Origin: Terebella lapidaria
Taxonomy: Eukaryota > Annelida > Polychaeta > Terebellida > Terebellidae
Direction: 5' to 3'
Length of the DNA: 64,000 nt
NCBI GenBank assembly: GCA_949152475.1
Contig: OX424564.1
Span: 27,402,165-27,466,164 of the forward strand
The first letter of the stretch is position 1, and the number at the start of each line of letters is the position of its first letter. Below, piece after piece: positions 29,868-41,000 of this stretch. The translations under genes and the position numbers were made by a program. The notes below the pieces were generated by a model, which had not been told where the DNA came from, made no database searches, and worked only from the letters and a program-made list of their open reading frames with translations.

Positions 29868-32447
29868 CTACTGGTTTGACGACGGGGTCGGAGGTGTTGG
29901 TGGGGCCGGTTTAGTTTGGTTACCGGTTTGGTTAGGTACTGACAACACTTGAGCTGTCCTTCTGTCAGTACCGGGACCATTGGGCCGAAATGCTAGCGGT
30001 TTCATGCCGTTACGTACTAGCACATCCTTAAGCCGAAAGCATCGCATCCAGCGATGGCCGGGCTTCTTGCAAAAGAAGCAAACCATGGGTCGTCCGGGTT
30101 GCGGGGGTCGATCACCTTTCATCGGGGCCGTTGTTCGTAGGACAGAGAAGATAGCCGTTTCCTCGCACAGTCCATTCTCGTCACTAAGGACGCACTGGAA
30201 GGCTTCAGCCACCCACTCGCGTGAGCTGGTTGGCACTGAGTGTTCGTCGCAACCTTGTAGGCCGGTAGTGTCACTGTCCGCGGGGTCGTAGTAGGCCGCA
30301 ATTTGCTCTGGGGTTAGTGTTTCCCCCTGAGTGACTTGTCCCATGGCACAGGACAGTTCCTCATTGACAGGGTCGTCTTCCGCGTATCCGCTGGCGGAAA
30401 TGTCAGCACGTCGTGTGCCTCGATGTCGATCTCTGGCTGTCCTCTGTTGACGACTCTCTACCTTGAGAACGGCCGTAAGTGCCTCACTGTAACTGTTAAA
30501 AGTGAGGGCACACAGTTTATCGGCAATGGGGTCGGGTTGGCCGTTCACGAATTGCGCAATTACAGTTCGTTGCCGCGACGTTGGCGTAACGTCGTCGAAC
30601 ACTTGCTCCGCCAGGGCCTGGAGTCGCTCCATGTAGTGTTCCGCGTCCTCTTTTCGTTCCCGCTTGAGGAACGGGAAATCGTCCCGTTTGGACTGTCGAC
30701 GGGGCTCGGGTTCCCAGCCCTCTAGGAGTTGGCGACGGAACTCTCCCCAGGGAGTTGCGACCGGGATATTGAGAGCTAGCGCTTCAGCGCGGCCGCGTAG
30801 CGTGCTCCGGAAGGTCGTCGTCTTGTTGAGGTCGGAGTAAGTAAAGGCCGCAGCGAATTGTTCGAAACTCCGAACGTATTGAGTGAGATTGCCCTCCTTA
30901 AAGGTCGCACGCCATTGAGCCATCTTAGCCGTAGCCAACGTTTGGGGCTCAGACGTGAGTCTCTGTGGCGTGGGCGTGTCAACACTCACCGCAACTGGTG
31001 TAGTCGCTGTAGTGGCCGTCGGAGTCGGAACAGCCGAAGTCGCCGGAGCCGTCGTATCTGGGCCGATCGGGGTCGTGTTAGCGGGGGCGGTCGGTGCTGT
31101 CGTCGCGGAGACGGCGAGCGATGCGGCGGGTGGTGCCGTCGTGTGGCTGGGGTCGTGTGGTGCTTGTGCAGCGGGGGCCGGTTGACTGTATGGAGGCGTC
31201 ACCCATGGTATCCCGACTGAGGGTGGGAATACAGCCGGTGGTGGATATCGGTATACCGATCCATCCGGGCATACACCATGGTACACTAATCCGGGTTGTG
31301 TACCATGATAGCCGGTGTCAGCGATCACGCTGGGAACGCCACCATATCCAGGCGGTGGGTTCGCGTAGCCGACATGCGGTGAATAGTATCCGACAGCTAC
31401 TCCATTTGGAACACCGCTTGTTGCGCCAGGGTATCCGACTGGCGGTACACCATATCCGTTGGTGTTTCCGACTGATTGTGAGATCGGAGGTCCGATCATT
31501 TGCACAACACTTTCTGCCGGAGCAGACACAACTTGATCTTGCGACGGATCGAAGCGCGGTTGTTCTCCGGTAGTCGGCGATGGTCGGTGCGTGGTCGGCG
31601 CGGGAGCGCGTGTGTCGGAAGTCGGCGTGTCGGGGTCGCAGGGTCGGCGACTTGATGTCGAGGGTGCTTGTCGGGGTCGCGCTTGTCGCATGGTGGCGCG
31701 AGGTTCCGCCGTTGTGTCGCTGGGTCGTTGTTGTCGTAGCGGCGTCGCGATCCGGGTAGCGGTCGTCATCAGGATGTCTTCGGATGTCGCACCCGTCTGG
31801 CTGGGTCGTGTGTACTCTACCACCGTAGGCTCGGTCGGTATGCGTGAGTACATTTCTGGCGCGGGGCCGTGTTGTCTCGGCGTCATGGACGGCGCCAGGG
31901 GTCGATTGGCCGAATAAGCGTTCGGCGGGGTCGATTCCGGAACATTGTCAGACTGACAAACCCACTGTCGTATCCGAGAGTTACTTGGTGGGTGCGTAAC
32001 CATTGACGTGTCTATGGTTACCGGCCGAACGTCCACTGCTAATTGTTCTGGGTCGATATCACAATCTACGCTCGCTCTTTGACGTGAGCGCGTATAGTTT
32101 CTGTCGGCAAAGTCACTTTTCTGGGTCGCTCTAGCCGGCGTGGCCGAGTACGCTCTAGCGTGCGCACGCAGAATGTCACTTACTGTATGTGACGGGTCGA
32201 GCGGGTCTTCGTCTAGGAACTCCTGCACCAGGTCGGTAGGCGGCGAAAACGATCTCAGGGACGAATGGTCGCCAATGGAGTCGAAAAGGCCGGACGGTTG
32301 TTGCTCCTGCGACAGTGGAACTGTATCGCTCATGGCGACTGAGCGAGGGCCGGAAGGTCGGAAGGCCGAATTCGGATTGATCGTCACTTCATCATCCGTA
32401 GGGTCGAGTGGCTCACCGCGGGAGGCTCCCGGGGCCAATGCCATCAA
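29868..32447 (-). CDS. gag: Gypsy Gag polyprotein
   Basis: 859 residues. The N-terminal half is Pro/Thr/Ser-rich and includes a Gly-Tyr-Pro-rich stretch (about 325-425, repeated VGY and PPGYGG words), then an Ala/Thr/Pro linker. A retrotransposon capsid-type domain follows from MAQWRATFKEGNLTQYVRSF through the LTFNSYSEAL region (roughly 525-680). A single CCHC zinc knuckle, CFFCKKPGHRWMRC, lies near residue 800. Gag forms the particle that packages element RNA. The long low-complexity front is unusual for a gypsy Gag. Confidence 0.9.
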   Translation of the reverse strand: MMALAPGASRGEPLDPTDDEVTINPNSAFRPSGPRSVAMSDTVPLSQEQQPSGLFDSIGDHSSLRSFSPPTDLVQEFLDEDPLDPSHTVSDILRAHARAYSATPARATQKSDFADRNYTRSRQRASVDCDIDPEQLAVDVRPVTIDTSMVTHPPSNSRIRQWVCQSDNVPESTPPNAYSANRPLAPSMTPRQHGPAPEMYSRIPTEPTVVEYTRPSQTGATSEDILMTTATRIATPLRQQRPSDTTAEPRATMRQARPRQAPSTSSRRPCDPDTPTSDTRAPAPTTHRPSPTTGEQPRFDPSQDQVVSAPAESVVQMIGPPISQSVGNTNGYGVPPVGYPGATSGVPNGVAVGYYSPHVGYANPPPGYGGVPSVIADTGYHGTQPGLVYHGVCPDGSVYRYPPPAVFPPSVGIPWVTPPYSQPAPAAQAPHDPSHTTAPPAASLAVSATTAPTAPANTTPIGPDTTAPATSAVPTPTATTATTPVAVSVDTPTPQRLTSEPQTLATAKMAQWRATFKEGNLTQYVRSFEQFAAAFTYSDLNKTTTFRSTLRGRAEALALNIPVATPWGEFRRQLLEGWEPEPRRQSKRDDFPFLKRERKEDAEHYMERLQALAEQVFDDVTPTSRQRTVIAQFVNGQPDPIADKLCALTFNSYSEALTAVLKVESRQQRTARDRHRGTRRADISASGYAEDDPVNEELSCAMGQVTQGETLTPEQIAAYYDPADSDTTGLQGCDEHSVPTSSREWVAEAFQCVLSDENGLCEETAIFSVLRTTAPMKGDRPPQPGRPMVCFFCKKPGHRWMRCFRLKDVLVRNGMKPLAFRPNGPGTDRRTAQVLSVPNQTGNQTKPAPPTPPTPSSNQ

Positions 32448-32508
32448 TGCCGGTCAGGTCTGGGTCGATAATCCGAGACTAGCTCAGATCCTGGTCGAAC
32501 GGCGCCAA

Positions 32509-33241
32509 TGTGAAGAATATCGTTCACGGCCGATATCAAGCCGGTTTAACTGGGTCGTCGTGTGATACAATAAGCCGGCAGTTTCAATTTAACTGTTTAT
32601 TGTGGTGATAAAGACTGATGATCAATCACGCACAATCAGGGTCGCACTCTCACCTACGTCGGGTGATATCCCAGTCTATATTTCTATATTCCTAATATAG
32701 TCCTTTATACAACTTGCACATATATCCGATAGATTATATATATTAATATCGACAGTCTCACAGGAACTTTTGTATATACGTCCTGCCACTGGGATGTTCA
32801 CTTCACTTCTGCGCAGTATACTGGGGCCGAGGGACCATGTGGCTGTGTAATTTCCCGCCAAGTGTAAGCGGTGTTGTGATAGGTTGAATGTGTGGTGCAA
32901 TGCGCTGATGTCACCGGGAAAGTGGGTTTCCCCGGCTCGTGTCAATACTTGGAATGCCTGTATGTGTGCACGTGATGTATGGAGTATGTGTGTCAAGTTC
33001 TATGTTTAGAAGTCAGTGCATGTGAAGGTCAAGGTCGAGTAAACGGGGCCGAGTGTACTGAGCTAGCGGGGCCGCAGGTGCGTGGTTTGACCTGTGTATG
33101 TAACCATGACTACATGGAGTTTATGCTTGTGATCGTATAGTGTGTACTTGTCCTGTATGTAAGTCATGTAGAATGAATGTTTGTTGTGGAAATGTGTAGT
33201 GCGCGGGAGGGACGGGAGTAACAGTCGCTAAAATTACTACA
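32509..33241 (-). repeat. 5' LTR of the gypsy element
   Basis: 733 bp and expected to carry the element promoter. The primer-binding site lies immediately at its left edge on this map. Confidence 0.95.
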
Positions 33242-33348
33242 ATTCTTTGACTTATTTTTTCGTCTATTCTTTATCGATCAGCTCCACTATTTTATGCCAA
33301 TGACGTCAGATCCTCGTGCTCGTGGTTGGCAGTATACATAATGGTAAC
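33242..33348 (+). promoter_or_regulatory. CRE-TATA module of the diverged third unit copy
   Basis: Continues the sequence interrupted at 19852. A perfect CRE, TGACGTCA, lies at 33301-33308, and a weakened TATA (TATACATA) starts about 31 bp later. The part after the TATA is displaced to 42547 by the next LTR insertion. Confidence 0.5.
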
Positions 33349-33433
33349 TGAAACGTGTGTTATAATCATGTGAATAGTGAGTGTTCCATGTTTCATGTAT
33401 TCCCGTGATCCGGGTTTGACTTATTTAGGGTTG

Positions 33434-36400
33434 TGTAACAGTTCTGTACTTCGTTGTCTAACAGCAAATTGAATTTTCATTAGACACTGCAATTCAATGT
33501 TTTATTTTATTCTCACATGGCTTCCAACAACCGTACTGCTTCCGTTTCCGGTTATACATAAAAATCATAACGGACCAAGATATGACAGAAATGACCGAAA
33601 CACGGTACCTCATACATGTAATACATTTTCAGGAAACACGTTATGATAACAGCTTACATATATGACATCCCTCCTTTACCAGATCTGAAAAAAAACATAG
33701 ATCTTGTATTTCACTTTTCCAAACACAACAAAATGTCCACATTTGGCATCTAGCGATATGTCCACATATATTAGTTCATGACAAAGTCTTTGAATTTGCC
33801 TGGCACAGATTTCTGTCTGCGAGGTCTCTCCACAGTCACTGGTGTAGGGGTGATGTGGCTGCTGTCCTCGTTATTTCCGTTTCCAGGTGGTGCAGCAGGT
33901 ATATCCTGATTAGTGACCTGCTCATTTCCGTTTCCCACTGCTGCTGTGGGTATATCCTCCAGTGTGTCTGGCGATTTGTCTCGTTCGAAGCGTCTGACAT
34001 GAGCAGTGTTGCGCGAGTACTGTGCGCCAGATGGTGCTTCAACAATCAGACTGTTGCCCAGTTTGCTGACTACCGTGTGAGGTGTACTGTTGAAGGCTGT
34101 GGTCAGCTTGTTTTGTTTTTCCTGTCGCAGGAGGACTTTATCTCCCAACACGAGCGGTGAAGGTTTTGCATTGTTTGTAGCATCCTTATACATTTTTGCC
34201 TTTCCTTTCTTTTCTGCATCAAGGTCTCTGACTTCTTGGTCTACGTGAAATGGCCTTTGATTGATGTCAGGCATTTTTGTGCGTATCTTTCTGCCAAACA
34301 ACAGTTCAGCTGGACTTTTCCCAGTTGTAGCATGCGGGAGAGCACGATACACTAGCAGATACCTTGTCAGTTCTTGTTCCCAGTTTTTATGTTCAGCCTG
34401 GGCGATCTGGATGCGTTTGAGAATCGACTGATTTTGTCGCTCCACTTCACCATTTGCTTGGGCCCATCGGGCGGTTACTCGAATGTGTTCAATGCCATGT
34501 GTAGTGCAAAAGTTTCTGAATGGCTCTGAAATGAACTGAGGGCCATTGTCGCTTTTTATCGTGACAGGTAGTCCATGTCTGCTGAATATTTTCTCCAGGC
34601 TCCATATTACCTTGTCTGTTGTTGTAGACTTCAGCACGTCGAATTCGTAATATCGACTAAAGTAGTCCACGACGACCAGTATTGAGTGACCTGACGGAAA
34701 TGGTCCCATGAGGTCAACTGCCAAGTCCTGCCAGGGTCCGGGGGGCAGCTCGGTGGACTTGATTGGCTCAGGTGGATCACCTCGTGATACTAGTTGACAG
34801 CCGTGACAGGCTCTGCAGTGTCTTTCGACAGCTCTGTCAATACCAGGCCACCAGACTTTTGTCCTGAGGCGGTGTTTGGTGTTTACCACTCCAACATGCC
34901 CTTCATGTGCCAAGGCTAACACTCGTGGCCTCAGTTTTGTTGGCACGACTATACGTGTGCCCCGCAGCACTATCTTCCCAATCGTGCAAAACTCATTGAA
35001 GATTGCCATGAACTGTTTGTCACATTTCGTGGGGTCGCCTTGTTCTAAACAGGTACGCAGCTTTTGTAGCTCGTCATCCTCGGCGGATGCAGATTCAATC
35101 TCCTTGGTTGTCAGTGCTTTGGGTGTTGCTGTGGTTGCGACAAATCTCACATAGGCCTCTGCTTTGCTACCCTGTGTTTTTGGTTTGTTGTTGCGTTGAT
35201 CTGGTAGCAATCTTGACAGTGGATCGGCAATGTTCTGCGGGCCTGGAATGTGAATTACCTTGAAGCTGTACGGCTGTAGCCTCAGCACTCATCTTTCAAT
35301 GCGCGCACAGGGCTTTGACTTTGGGCTATAGATGACTTCGAGTGGTTTGTGGTCAGTTACTAGGTCAAATTCAATGCCATAGATGTAGCAATGGAACTTC
35401 TCACAAGCCCACACTAGAGCCAAGGCCTCTTTCTCAGTCTGCGAGTAGCGGCGCTCACAATCTGTGAGGCTCCGGCTTGCATAGCTCACAATAGCAGGAC
35501 CATCTGCTTGTTGCTGTATCAAAACAGCCCCGAGTCCTACTGGGCTTGCATCTGCCATCACTTGAGTGTGTGCATTTTTGTCAAAAAATGCCAAGGTCCT
35601 TGCATCTGCCATGGCCAGCTTTAGTTTGTTGAATGCTTCGACTTGCTCCGGTCCGAATTGAAACCTCGTATTTTTCCGTGTCAGCTTGCGAAGCGGTTCT
35701 GTCATAGTTGCAAAGTTCGGCATGAACCTGGCACTGAAGTTTGCGAGACCCAAGAAACTTCTCAGTTCAGACTGGTTAACTGGTTGTCTCGCCTCCCGTA
35801 TGGCTGAGATCCTTCCCTGTGTTGGGCCAAGGCCATTCTTGGATAGCAGGATGCCCATGAAGATCAGCTTGTCCAAATTGTACTGACATTTTTCAGCATT
35901 CAGTGTCAGATTACAGCTCTTAAGGCGTTCCATCACTTGGTGCAGTCTCTTGTTGTGTGTCGCCTCGTCTGGCCCATGGACTATTATGTCATCCGAAATG
36001 TTTGCGACACCATCTATCCCAGCCAGGGCAGTTTGGATTTCATATTGATATTGTTCAGCTGCTGATTTGACTCCGAATAGTAGGCGCTTGTATCGAAACA
36101 GACCTGTGTGTGTTGCGAACGTGGTGATTTCCCGGGATTCAGGGGCGAGTTCAATCTGGTGATACCCCATTCGAAGATCTAGTTTGCTGTACACTTTCGA
36201 GCCGTTCATTTCGTGGAGTACTTCATCTACCGTCGGTATTGGATGTCTACCTCGGATGATGGCTTCGTTTGCCCTCCACATGTCAATGCACAAGCGAATG
36301 TCATCATTTTTCTTTGGAACAATGACCACAGGGTTGACCCATGGTGTGGGCCCATCTATTTTCTCAATGATGTCACAAGATAACAGTTCTTGTATTTTGT

Positions 36401-38037
36401 TTTCTACTTTCTGTCTGAGCTGGAATGGTGTACGTCGCAATGGCTGTGCAATTGGTGTCACACTGTGATCGATGTGTAGTTTCACTTGCCGGTCACGTAG
36501 CTTCCCAATTCCCTGGAATACCTCAGGATATTCCTTCATTATATTCATCTCTGATGTCACTGATGCTATGTTCAATCCAATCTTCAAAACTCCAAGTTTA
36601 GTTGCTGTGTCACGACCCAGTAGTGGTGTCCCAGTTCCATCAATGACAACAAATTCTGCCATTGTACTGCATTCTCCGACTTTAGTCAGTGCTTGAAAAG
36701 TTCCCAATACTTCCAGTGGAGCCTCAGATGCATATGTGAACAGTTCTCGCTTGGCACCAGCTGTCGATGTGCACTTGATCCCCTTTTCCTTCAAATTAGA
36801 CCACACCTGTTTATCGACAACATTTACTGATGCACCTGAGTCTATCATCATGTCCAGGTCGATATCGCCAACTTCTATTTTAAGTTTTTCCCCCGTGTTT
36901 ATGCTGAATGCATAGTCACTGTTAGAGTCCATCACTTGATGTACTCTACGAACTTCTTTTGTTTTGCACTGTGATGCAAAATGGTCTTGGTTACCGCACT
37001 TGGAACAAGTTTTTCCTCGGGCCGGACAGCTTGCGTCCCTGCCATAGTGCCCCGAGTAGCCACACCTGTAGCACTTCGGTCCTCTCCTTTGTCTAGAGTC
37101 TGTGTTTTTCGTACTTTTCTCATGTTTATGTGGTTTTTGTTTCTGTGGAATATGTTTCTCCGTGACCTTGTTGACTGTTGGGGTTTTGATGTTCATTGCA
37201 GACATGCGTGACTCCACAGTTTCACAATCTTGGGCAATCTTTAATGTTTGTTCAAGTGTTAGATCACCCTGAGCTTCCAGTAATTTCCTTTGCATATACT
37301 CAGAGGGGCAATGGAACAGCACTTGGTCACGTATTTGGTTTTGCTCATCATCCCCATAGCCACAGTCTTTCACAGCAAGTCGTAGACGGACCACGTATTG
37401 TTGAACAGTTTCACCGGCTGCAGGCAATGTATGTTTGAACACATGTCTGCCGTGAGCAGTGTTTATTTTGGGCAAGAAGTGGGCATTTAACGCAGTTACT
37501 GCTTCGTCATAGTCTTTTGCCCCACCTGTGTCCGCAAGTGTAGAGAAGACGTCTTGAACTTCTGGTCCTGCTGTGTGCAGCAAGAGAGCACGTCGCCGCT
37601 GTCTGTTAGTATCATTACCAGCCTCGATTATTAGTCCCTTGCTGTCAGCATACAGCTCAAATGCTGCCAACCAGCGCTTCCATTTGGGGCCAATGTTTGA
37701 CTGGTCACCTGCACACACGAACTTGTCAATTCTATCAGTTTCCGACATGGTTTACACTTCAAAGTTGAATTCAAGAATATGTAGCTGTACCCTCGTCGCC
37801 AATGTAACAGTTCTGTACTTCGTTGTCTAACAGCAAATTGAATTTTCATTAGACACTGCAATTCAATGTTTTATTTTATTCTCCACATGGCTTCCAATAA
37901 TCGTACTGCTTCCGTTTCCGGTTATACATAAAAATCATAACGGACCAAGATATGACAGAAATGACCGAAACACGGTACCTCATACATGTAATACATTTTC
38001 AGGAAACACGTTATGATAACAGCTTACATATATGACA
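33434..38037 (-). mobile_element. Mag-like LTR retrotransposon nested in the older element's 5' LTR
   Basis: This 4.6 kb minus-strand element has LTRs of 234 bp (33434-33667) and 235 bp (37803-38037) that differ by about two substitutions and one indel. A 5-bp target duplication GGTTG lies at 33429-33433 and 38038-38042. A primer-binding site starting TGGCGACGAGGG lies by the 5' LTR, and a purine tract lies by the 3' LTR. It is nearly whole, with about one break, and is a young insertion by LTR similarity. Confidence 0.94.
33771..37748 (-). CDS. Gag-pol region of the Mag-like element
   Basis: In order: a Gag domain (starting MSETDRIDKFVCAGDQSN), two zinc knuckles (CYRCGYSGHYGRDASC and CSKCGNQDHFASQC), an aspartic protease (MIDSGASVNVV), a reverse transcriptase with an SDD-type catalytic box (ISDDII), RNase H (MADASPVGLGAVL), and an integrase with an HHCC finger and DDE core. 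Gag and Pol share one frame, as is typical of the K02A2.6-like/Mag lineage. The region carries about one break and is treated as a fossil copy. Confidence 0.88.
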
Positions 38038-41000
38038 GGTTGTTTATCTTACATGTCAGTTTCCGGTTCTATAATAAACCACATGTTGTTTGCAGTCGTT
38101 CACCAAGTTGCAATATACTAGTAAACAAGACAAACAACACATTACATGGTGGCAGCGGCGAGATAAGTGAATGAGTGAATAATCCATGTTGCGGTTAAAT
38201 TCCTGGTGACGCTCGAGCCTTGAACAGTGAAAATAAACGCTCGCCAAATTTTTCGCAAGTACGGAAACCCTGAAGTGACAATTACATCAAGTGAAAATAA
38301 ATACAGTGACAATGTCTGATAGTGTCCCACGCATGGACTGGTCTGCTGATGACCAAGCAACTGCCATGTCACTGTTCAAGCAAAGGTGTGAGCTATACTT
38401 CACAAAGACATAAAGAAAGAAAAGCAAGTAGACCACATCCTATACTTTGCTGGAGACAAAGGCCTTGAAAAATACAACTCATGGACTCTCTCAGATGATG
38501 ATCCTGCTGAGATACGGAAGCGTTTCGTTGGCCAGCAGATCTCAACAAACTTTCAAGTTGCCAGATTCGATCTGCAGCAGTACCGTCAGCAGTCACAAGA
38601 AACTATTGATGAGTACATAACACGCTGCCGTATTCAAGCCCAGAAATGTGACTTTGGGGACCAAACAGAGGCCGACCAGCGAATCATAGACCAGTTGATT
38701 TCCGGCACTCTCTATCCAGAACTACAAAAAGAGTTACTCAAGAGAGATAAGACTCTGACGCTCGAAGTTGCTATCACACTCAGTAAAGCGCACGAAGCCA
38801 CACTGGAGCAAGTCCGACAGATGTCGAGCATGAATACCAGCAGTGTGCATGCTTTCCACCGCACGAGAAGCCAACAGCGCTCGCGCAAGTACTGTGGTGG
38901 CCAACATTCGTTCAGACACCGTGAACTATGCCCAGCATACAACAGCACTTGTGGCTGTGGGAAGTTGTATGCCACCGAGCAGATAAAAAACAGCACGACA
39001 TTGGCGATAAAACAGGCTCACGGGACAGGCGCAGGCCTAGGTTGAGACCGCGCCATCGTGGCAGGCGAGGAAAATTCTCTGATGTGCACTCTGTGAATAA
39101 GCAGCAAGCAAACAGCAACACCGACATGTCTCAAGATTTCAGTCACCTCACACTGAATGCTCTCTACACTTGTGATGACATTTCATCAAGTTCACGCAAA
39201 GCTAGTCGCAATGAGGTGATAACTCATATCATGGTGGTGATTCCTGAAAAGCAAAAGTTGACACTGGGGCACAAACAAACACTTTGCCATTGCGAATGTT
39301 CCGAACTTCCGATGCATGTTCCCAGAACTGTTGACAGCTGGTGGTTATCCAAACTCTAGAGTGTTACACAACAAGAACACAAAACTGATGGCATATAATA
39401 ACACTGAAATTGCACACTGTGGCTCCATTGACCTCAAGTGTGGCTATGAGTCAACATGGACCTCAGGAACATTCTACATAGTGGAAACAAATAGCCCAGC
39501 TATTATTGGTCTCCAGCTGGCAGAAGGTTTACAGCTGGTGACAATGAACTGTGAAATCAACCAGCTGGTATCAGTTACCAAAGACATAACTGAAACTGTA
39601 TCCCGAACAGTTTGACCGCATTGGCAATTTTCCTGGAGAATAGCACATCACCCTGGATGACCATGCACATCCTGCTGCTCGCCGGTGCTCAATTCATCTA
39701 AAAGACGAACTAAAAACTGAGCGGGAAGACATGGAGCGCCAAGGTGTGATCACGAGGGTCATCGAGCCCACAGACTGGGTCAGCAGTCTGGTTGTGTCGA
39801 GGAAACAAAACGGGAAGCTGAGAGTGTGTCTTGATCCGAAAGACCTTAACAAAGCCATAAAACGGTGCCACTACAAAACACCAACAGTCGAAGAGCTGAC
39901 ACACAAACTGGCCGGAGCTAAGTATTTCTCGAAAATGGACTCCAAGAATTGCTACTGGTCCGTGAAGCTTGACAAACCTAGCTCATTGTTGACCACCTTC
40001 AATACACCGTTTGGTCGGTATAGATACCTGCGGATGCCTTTCGGTCTTGTAATGTCACAAGATGTGTTCCAGATAGAAATGGATCAGGTGATGGAACAGT
40101 ATCCAGGTACCATTGGAGTGGCAGACGATGTTGTGGTTTTTGGCACGTCACTCGAAGAACACAACCACAACCTCCACAATTTGATGAGTGTTGCACAGGA
40201 ATATGGGCTTGTGTTTAACAGCGAGAAGTGTTCAATACTTCAAAGCAAGATCAAATTCTTTGGCACATGATCAGGACGGTGCACACCCAGATCCTGAAAA
40301 AGTGGCTGACATCCAAGCATTGACAGCACCTACAACCAAGACAGAACTTTAGCAGTTCCTAGGTATCGTGACCTACATGAGCCCGTTCATACCAAGCTTG
40401 TCAAAAAACACTGCTGTCCTACGAGAACTCCTCATACACAGTTCGACTGGCTCCCAGAACACAATGATGCATTTCTGAGCCTGAAAAATCTGATATGTCA
40501 GGAAACCACACTTGCCTACTTCAACCATAACAAGGAAACCACGATCCAGGTCGATGCATCATCCCACGGTCTCGGCGCAGCTTTGGTGCAAGATGGCAGA
40601 CTCATTGCCTTCGCATCAAAGGCCCTCTCGGAAACAGAGCAGCGATACGCCATCATAGAGAGGGAGCTGCTGGCCGTAGTTTTAGGGTGTGAAAGATTCC
40701 ACACCTACATCTATGGCAAGTACTTCTGTGTTGAGAGTGACTACAAAACTCTCGAGATGACACGGCTAAAGAACCTCAATGCAGCTCCACCTAGACTCCA
40801 GCGCATGCTGTTGCACCTGCAGACATATGATGTACACATCAGGTACCGCCCTGGCAAGGACATGTTCCTCGCAGATGGTCTGTCTCGCCTGCGAGTTGAG
40901 ACAGGTGACTCCTCACACATTGAACTTGATTTACAAATAAATATTGTGATGTTCAGCAGCAACCGACTGAACGAGCTGCGCAGCGAGACGTTCCAAGACC

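Larger units (their letters stand above)
19853..33241 (-). mobile_element. Ty3/gypsy LTR retrotransposon with three large ORFs, looks whole
   Basis: This 13.4 kb minus-strand element has 733-bp LTRs (19853-20585 and 32509-33241) that read identical by eye, TG...CA ends and a 4-bp target duplication ATTC (19849-19852 and 33242-33245). A primer-binding site starting TGGCGCCGTTCG lies next to the 5' LTR, and a purine-rich tract lies next to the 3' LTR. In order on the minus strand it has gag, pol (protease, RT, RNase H, integrase), a 1.45 kb gap and a third ORF in the position where env would sit. It looks whole, and identical LTRs imply a very recent insertion. It interrupts a diverged copy of the promoter-like module, which resumes at 33242. 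Confidence 0.95.
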
